From: Lingula anatina
Taxonomy: Eukaryota > Brachiopoda > Lingulata > Lingulida > Lingulidae
NCBI RefSeq assembly: GCF_001039355.2
Contig: NW_019775395.1
Location: 109,884-173,883, forward strand
Length of the DNA stretch: 64,000 bases
Direction of reading: 5' to 3'
Positions 58,001-64,000 of the stretch are shown one piece after another. The first letter of the stretch is position 1. Every line of letters starts with the position of its first letter. The notes under the pieces were generated by a model. The model saw only the letters and a program-made list of their open reading frames with translations. It did not search any database and was not told the DNA's origin. Both the position numbers and the translations under genes were made by a program.

Positions 58001-61000
58001 TAGCGAGCCAGCGAGCCGTGGTTCATGTCAATGTATCGCACAATTCCATTCTTGATGTCTCCTGGTCTTGTTGAGCAGTTCTCTGGAAAAGAAAGCACAA
58101 TCTCAACAAACACAATTTATAGATCTCAACAAACACAATTTATAGGCTGGAAAAGAAAACACAACCTCAACAAGCACAATTCATTTCCCTAAAAAAAGAA
58201 AGCAATCTTATCTAGCACAATCCAGCAAGCATTTTCACAGTATTTCTGGACTCTCAGACATACGTTTGGGGAATCTGCACGACTCTTGGACACCAATGCC
58301 AGATGCAATATGCTAAATCAAAGTTTGAGATTACCCCATGTAGCATGAGATACTTCCATCAATAAGCGCAACTTACTAGGGATGCAGCTTGGCATATAGG
58401 ACACCGTTCCATTATAACACACAGACTTGGTCTTGGTGTCATTCAGGGCATGTCCCTCATAACAAGCCAGTGTGAGCACTCTGCCGTGGTCTATCTTATC
58501 CCTGGGGCTGTAACCATGAACTGTGCCATTGTCCAGGGTTGGAACAGGGCAACGCCCTGGAAAAGATAACAAGAGAAATCACTTAGAAGGACAGTTCATG
58601 AAATACAGTGGTTTTAATTTGTCTTAAGCAGATTCTCTGTGTGCTTTTGTTCCACATTGCTTGGCCTCATGCAAATTGCTACCCTCAGTAAATAATTAAG
58701 CAGAAGCAAATTTTAAGGCAACAAACCCAGCGGGCAAATCAACATTGAATCAATGTTGAATCAACGTTGATGGTCAACGTTGAAACTATGTTGATATGAC
58801 GTTGACTATGAAAGTTGACTCAACGTTGAACCATCAAGGTTGAATCAACCTTGAGGTATCAATGTTGAATCAACATTGACGGTCAACGTTGAAACTATGT
58901 TGATATAACGTTGACTATGAAAGTTGAATCAACGTTGAACCATCAAGGTTGAATCAACCTTGAGGTCTCAATGTTGAATCAACGTTGACGGTCAACGTTG
59001 AAACTATGTTGATATGACGTTGACTATGAAAGTTGAATCAACGTTGAACCATCAAGGTTGAATCAACCTTGAACCATCAAGGTTGAAACAACCTTGAGGT
59101 ATCAATGCTGAATCAACACTGATACCTCAATGTTGAATCAATGTTGAAATTAAGTTGAATTTGAAAATTGAATTAACGTTGATATATCAATTAGGCTATC
59201 AGGATATTTGATTGAAATTTGCCTGATGGCTGAAGGTGTTCTCCAAGATATCAAGCATTTCTTGAAATAAAAAGACTCAGATCTGAAAAGAGGGGGGGAA
59301 ATTAGGAAAATTACCTACAAAAAAAGGTAATTTCGGAAGAAAAGGGGGGGGGGGGGTCCAGACCCCGGGACCGGCCCCTGTATCCACCTATGGGTCGTCA
59401 GATTCTTTTGAAACTTTCCAGTTTGATGCTCAGTGTTACGGACCAAAACAGCCCAAACATAAAAAAACACAAACAACAACTAATTTAACTATGAATATAA
59501 TATATTACAAACAATGAACATACACTACAAAAACTAACTACATGTAATACTATCATGTTGCATTAACTTTAACATTTGTCAAATACAGTTAAATTCTAAC
59601 AGATTCGTAGACAGTTAAGTTTTGAAGACGCAATGTCAAAGTTTTACGAGTCCTTTTCTGTTAAACGTTCCTCCTGATAGTGTGTTGTTTTGAAGACGCA
59701 ATGTCACCGTTTTCCATGTCCTTATCTGTTGAACGATCCTCCTGATAGTGTGGGGTTTTGAAGACGCAATGTCACCGTTTTCCATGTCCTTATCTGTTGA
59801 ACGATCCTCCTGATAGTGTGGCCTCACAAAGTACTGTTAATAAAGTACAGTTTTTGTACTGTAAAAGTGTTACACACTGTCCACACTCACGTGTTGCATC
59901 AGTTCATGTTATCTGGAGTCTCGCACTTAATAACAGTCCCGCACTTCATTTACACTAAGAACTAATAAACGATGGTATATTAGATCTTAGATTTACATTA
60001 TACAAGTATGCAGGCACATACGGTAATTACTCATAAAAATTAAACAACAAATTAGCTTTACTAAAATAATGAACATAATAACGTCACATCAGGTAGTTAA
60101 GATAATTTTAAGAAAACAAAAACAAAGGGTCACCAGTCTAATTTTTTCTCCCAGCTAACTTAAATTTCCAGAAAAACAGGCATTTTTGGCTTTTTCAAGC
60201 TTTTTCTTCAACCTTGAGTAAAATTTTGTCCATTTGCCATAAAGTAAGGCTGGTGACCCTATGTTTTTTCTTTTTCTTAAAGATAACCTGAACATCAAAT
60301 CTGGAAAGTTTTAAAAAACTGACGACCGCTTTTTTCACAAAATTAATTTTAATGAAAAAGGGGTAAAACAAGGGGTAATTACCCCTATGCATACCTCTCT
60401 AGTGAGATAATCATTTAAAACTATAATCAAGGTTATGATTAAGGTTATAAGGTTAAGGTTGACCCAATGTTGAGATCCAGTTGATATGTCAACATTGACA
60501 AAGGGTTTACAAACACAGGTTGATTCAATGTTGAAATCCTGTTGATCTATCAACATTGAAAATTGATTGGCAAAGAAAGGTTAAATCAATGTTTAGACCG
60601 TGTTGATCTATCAACATTGACAATTGGTTGACAAGAAAAGGTTGATTCAATGTTGTGATCTTGTTGATCTATCAATATTGATGGATCAACATCATCTCAA
60701 CCTATCCTCAATGTTGAATCAACGTTGAGTGCCCGCTGGGAATGTCTCACTGAATGTGTCTGAAATATATTATCTAATTTCCACCAATCAAGAAAATGTT
60801 CAAATGTTGGAATTTTTTTTTCAAAATTTTCAGTAAGTGGGGCATTATTATCAATCTCTAATGTTCCTTGTAGGTTTGGGAAGTAATATGTAAAATATGC
60901 ACCTATAAACATATAAAAATAAAAGATGTATAAGACCATGGAGTCTGCTTTGGTCACTTACTCCAACATTTAGGGATGGGTTCTGACCAGTTCCCCGTGT

Positions 61001-62889
61001 CCAGACACTGGGCCGAGACTGCCCCCTGCAGAGTCATTCCCTGGTAGCATCTGGAAAGAATACAATCCAGGTGATACTTCTCACAGACAGCAAGAAAGAT
61101 ACATTATCATTTATCTCATCTCTGGTCTCACTTGTTATGATGGGTAGATAATACTAAAGCAGTATCTTAGTTCCAAATATGGGATTAATATTTTGTCTTT
61201 TATTCAGAATGGAAAGAAAGAAAATATTATACAGTTAACTTCTGTTCATGTTATTATCCATGTAAATAAAAATAAGGCACTGTTCTTGAATATGTTAATA
61301 TACACGTGCTTCTTTTGTACCCTTCAAGCAAGGGCTAAATGCCAATTAGAATGAAGGGTTCAAAATAAGACTGACAACAGTAAAGTAGTAAACAGATCCA
61401 AAATGTATACTATTTTGTTTACATACAAAAATATACAAATAAAGCTGGGAGGATGAAAACATAATTACTTTCATTCCCAGCTTTATCTATCAACTTATTC
61501 AATTATTCAAATGAAATCGATGACACTGATGAATAAAAAAATCCTTATCTATCTCCACCTTACCTGAAGTAAATGGTATGCCCATATGTGGTATGTTGTC
61601 CATCTGGATATCCATTCCATAGATTCTGGGGCCAGCCACAGTCGATTTCTAAATTAAAAAACAACACATAAAAATAATTAATATTGTCATTTCATAAATT
61701 CTTAAAACATTAGGTCACATTCTCAATATTTCACTCTTTATACACAAAAATTGACTATTTGAGGTATGTGTTATATTGGTCATGTTGCTGTAAACACTGT
61801 GCCTGCTCTATAAATCTAGTCTACTCTATTAATCTAGACCAGGACTAAAAACAGGTAAGTTCCTGATATTTTCCTTAAATACATCATCAGGTGACTGAAT
61901 GACTTGGGCATGTACTATGGTCATCTGATGGCAAGATATACTGAACAATATAATATGAAGTACTTCCATGGCCTGTCCCACAAAAAATGAATGAACTTGA
62001 ATATCGGTCTTATTGAAAACTGCCAATATTGTAGGCCTACATAGAGCTTTATCAAAGTTAAGCAGTCTAAGTAAAAAACCAATAACATGTGGGGGGAAAA
62101 ACCCTGAGGTCTGATCATGGAAGTATAACCAGATGTACTTCCATAGTCTTAATCACAAAAGGCATCATAATAAAGCAGGTAAATTAGTCACGTGGCACAA
62201 CACATGTTCTCCCTAGTTTGTCCCTACCCTCACATTTCACATCAGTTCCCGTCCAGTGTGCATTTTCTTGGCATTTCCTCTCGCTGGGGCCCTGCAGTCT
62301 GTACCCTTCTAGACATGTAAACCTGACCACGGAGTTGAAGGCCACGGAGTAGCCATACATGTTCCCGTTCTCTGGGATGGACAGGGGTTGGCACTGGATA
62401 GCTGGAGGTAGAGGGAATACATGGTAAGTGACTATATCACATCGTATTATGTTTTCCCTTGTCTGACAGTTACTCAAACTTTAAAAAAAAAACTAAAAAA
62501 TGTTGAGTTGTTTAAAACTGCCTATGATTCGGGTGAAGTGATTTTCAAGTAGACAAATGTTTGTATAACTTTCTCAAATTCAAAAGCATCAGAAGGTTCT
62601 TAATTCTTAAACTTTTTTGTCAATAATTAAAACAGACAGTCATATAACCTGTGCAGTTATCATTTCTTAAATTAAACATGACATGCATTTGGTAAAATAT
62701 CTAAGAAGTACATACACTTGCATTTAGGCACAAATCTTGACCACTTTCCATTGGCCTGGCACATGCGGTACTGACTGCCTACCAGCTCATAGCCAGGGTC
62801 ACAGGAGAAGGTCACTCTGTGGGGGTAGATGAAGATGTCCCCCTTCCTTTGTCCATTCTTCACATAGCCAGGGTCACCACAACTCTTAG
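55026..62889 (-). CDS. Sushi (CCP) and Ig domain protein, 5' end outside window
   Basis: An extracellular adhesion or synaptic/complement-like protein. Exons: 62716-62889 (CCP1), 62228-62401 (CCP2), 61564-61648 plus 60962-61050 (CCP3), 58377-58556 (CCP4), 57909-58082 (CCP5), 57482-57630 plus 56862-57033 (CCP6), 56079-56606 (Ig-like), 55460-55522 (linker) and 55026-55228 (last CCP-like, stop 55026-55028). All phases join, giving 663 codons including the stop. Each CCP has four cysteines and the late tryptophan (for example CQANGKW...PKC). CCP6 is followed by a basic stretch WRKYYRRFRRF. The Ig part has LDCTI, LYWQ and SGIYSC. No transmembrane segment is seen, so it is probably secreted. The CCP plus Ig mix recalls Hikaru genki, but there the Ig domain precedes the CCPs; I do not assign that name. 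Confidence 0.85.
58760..59090. repeat. 109-base tandem repeat, three units
   Basis: The word ggtcaacgttgaaactatg recurs at 58772, 58881 and 58990. Each unit contains several GTTGA/TCAAC pairs, so single strands can fold extensively. Confidence 0.85.
59620..59822. repeat. 68-base tandem repeat, three units
   Basis: Unit ttttgaagacgcaatgtca begins at 59620, 59688 and 59756 and ends with cctcctgatagtgtg. Confidence 0.9.
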
Positions 62890-64000
62890 CTGTTTAGTGA
62901 CAAAAAACAAAAATACATACATATATAGAAGTATGAAATATAAATTCTAATAAAATAAAAAATGATCAGGCCAATATCATTAAGAAACAGTTAATTAACA
63001 GCAACCAGTACATGGTTGGGTCATTTGCTCTGTAGCACAAACATTCATCTCAGTCAAATTGTGTTAGTGCTGCCAATTGCTATTGTGCTTGGATGTGCCT
63101 CCAATGCAATCAATCTAATTGTTCTTTTGTAACTCCCCCCCCCCCCTCCTCCATGACCTAAGTTATTTGTGACTCTCTCAGCTAAGTATGTCCACTAAAT
63201 TATTGTCATTCTGCCTCATATCTCAATATCTGGCATATAAGTTATAACATTTTACTTTTTCAAATCTAACCATAAAATTTTCATCCATGTGAGAGCTACG
63301 AAAACAGCAGATGTATCGGAGACTGGATACTGTTAAGTGCCACCATAAAAGTGCAATAATTTTCCACACCACATTCTCCTTATATCCATCATTCTCTCAC
63401 ACATTATATCTCCACTTGAGAAAATTGATTTCATAATTCAACAAGACTGTAGCTGTTACCAACAAATGGTTTCATACATGTATCCCATCTAGATCTCTCA
63501 GAAACACGCTGAAACTGTAAATCCAATAGCAAGTCAAAAGAAACACCTTTGAGGAGCTTAAAGAGAAGGTGTGAGACCTTTTACCAAGAAGCACCTGTAT
63601 CAATATGATATCCTTTAAGTGTTACGACATATCAATTTTGAATAATTTGAGCATTTCCTACTTCATGGATGCATAAATAAACCTATTAGGAAAAAATACA
63701 CCGTAATACTGCTCTTAATATAAAACAATTGAACCAATATGAAGTTTTTACTGTGGGATCAACTACTGATCACTAGGGAAATTCAGTGTAATGAATCAAA
63801 ATATTTCAAAACTAAAGCATACAGATTAGGCTAAAAAAATACTTGGAGATTGAAAAGAAGTTAACTTCTAAAAGAATGCACTGTAATAATGGCTTTCCCT
63901 TGCTGCATGCAAACAGTGTGATTTTCATTACGAGGCACATTGTAGTTTACTTACCGCTGCCTTAAACAACAAGAAGGGCGTGTTTACACATGTGTTATTA
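62890..64000. other. Upstream part of the sushi gene, one possible donor
   Basis: No further CCP exon is visible. At 63955 a strong minus-strand donor (gcagcg|gtaagtaa) could end an exon that starts beyond the window, but its phase does not fit a direct join to 62889 because a stop lies in that frame. A C-run is at 63137-63150. Confidence 0.35.

Larger units (their letters stand above)
58726..60740. mobile_element. 2.0 kb non-autonomous TIR element rich in GTTGA/TCAAC
   Basis: The ends are exact 11-base inverted repeats (cccagcgggca at 58726-58736, tgcccgctggg at 60730-60740). Inside each end, hundreds of bases are built of GTTGA and TCAAC words in both orientations (58737-59190 and 60430-60729). 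The middle has a G-run plus CCGGCCCCTG piece (59342-59380), possibly another MITE end, and a 68-base tandem repeat. No transposase frame. It lies in the intron between CCP3 and CCP4 of the sushi gene. No clear target duplication. Confidence 0.75.

Noticed and set aside
58740-59190. Regular GTTGA/TCAAC spacing resembling an operator or recombinase site array
   Set aside because: Best explained as the subterminal part of a TIR element with matching outer ends; no regulator gene is nearby.
55026-62889. Naming the sushi gene Hikaru genki
   Set aside because: Domain order differs and the N-terminus is outside the window, so the name would be a guess.
1-64000. Search for a prokaryote-style defence, secretion or biosynthesis system
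   Set aside because: The window is intron-rich animal DNA; no such gene cluster is present on either strand.

Overview
This is eukaryotic, animal DNA: GT-AG introns, exons of typical bilaterian genes (ankyrin, SLC22, Roquin, adenylate kinase 8, sushi/Ig), many TIR and LINE elements, AT-rich introns, microsatellites and draft-assembly gaps. Gene content and the young LINE and TIR elements suggest a marine invertebrate (lancelet-like or lophotrochozoan-like). I cannot fix the species from sequence alone. There is no bacterial operon, CRISPR array or phage. All gene models below were built by eye from splice sites, reading phase and protein similarity.

Layout. 1-0.4 kb: one immunoglobulin-type exon, apparently cut off by a LINE. 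0.4-6.1 kb: a LINE with intact ORF1 and ORF2 up to a one-base gap at 4905, then an antisense ORF1 of a second LINE that is itself split by a 5'-truncated LINE 3' end. 6.2-11.7 kb: the first exons of an ankyrin-repeat gene on the minus strand, a degenerate TA-flanked Tc1/mariner element in its intron 2, and a near-perfect 2 x 2.13 kb palindrome that duplicates exons 1 and 2 and ends exactly at a one-base gap (11743). 13.9-14.8 kb: three plus-strand 3'-terminal exons of an unidentified protein, possibly the end of the ankyrin gene. 16.1-23.9 kb (minus): an SLC22-type organic ion transporter in ten visible exons. 23.9-29.0 kb: intergenic repeats and a 138-base gap.

29.0-45.1 kb (minus): a Roquin (RC3H) gene in 16 coding exons. 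Exons 7-10 are present twice, the second block starting at a one-base gap (36705). With one block, the spliced coding sequence is 3249 bases, an exact 1082 codons plus stop; with both blocks the frame breaks. 47.1-52.2 kb (plus): adenylate kinase 8, ten exons, 1443 bases, 480 residues, complete and divergent from Roquin. The 2 kb between the two genes is packed with small TIR elements. 55.0-62.9 kb (minus): the 3' part of a secreted or surface protein with six sushi/CCP domains, an Ig-like domain and a last CCP-like domain, 5' end outside the window. One of its introns carries a 2 kb TIR element full of GTTGA/TCAAC motifs.

The genes are unrelated in function (transport, mRNA decay, ciliary nucleotide kinase, extracellular adhesion) and are simply chromosomal neighbours. 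The best leads are the frame-breaking Roquin exon duplication, a minisatellite built from the Roquin exon 7 splice acceptor, the palindrome, the AK8 proximal X-box-like site and the unnamed TIR families. Several may reflect assembly or haplotype effects, and I say so where it applies.
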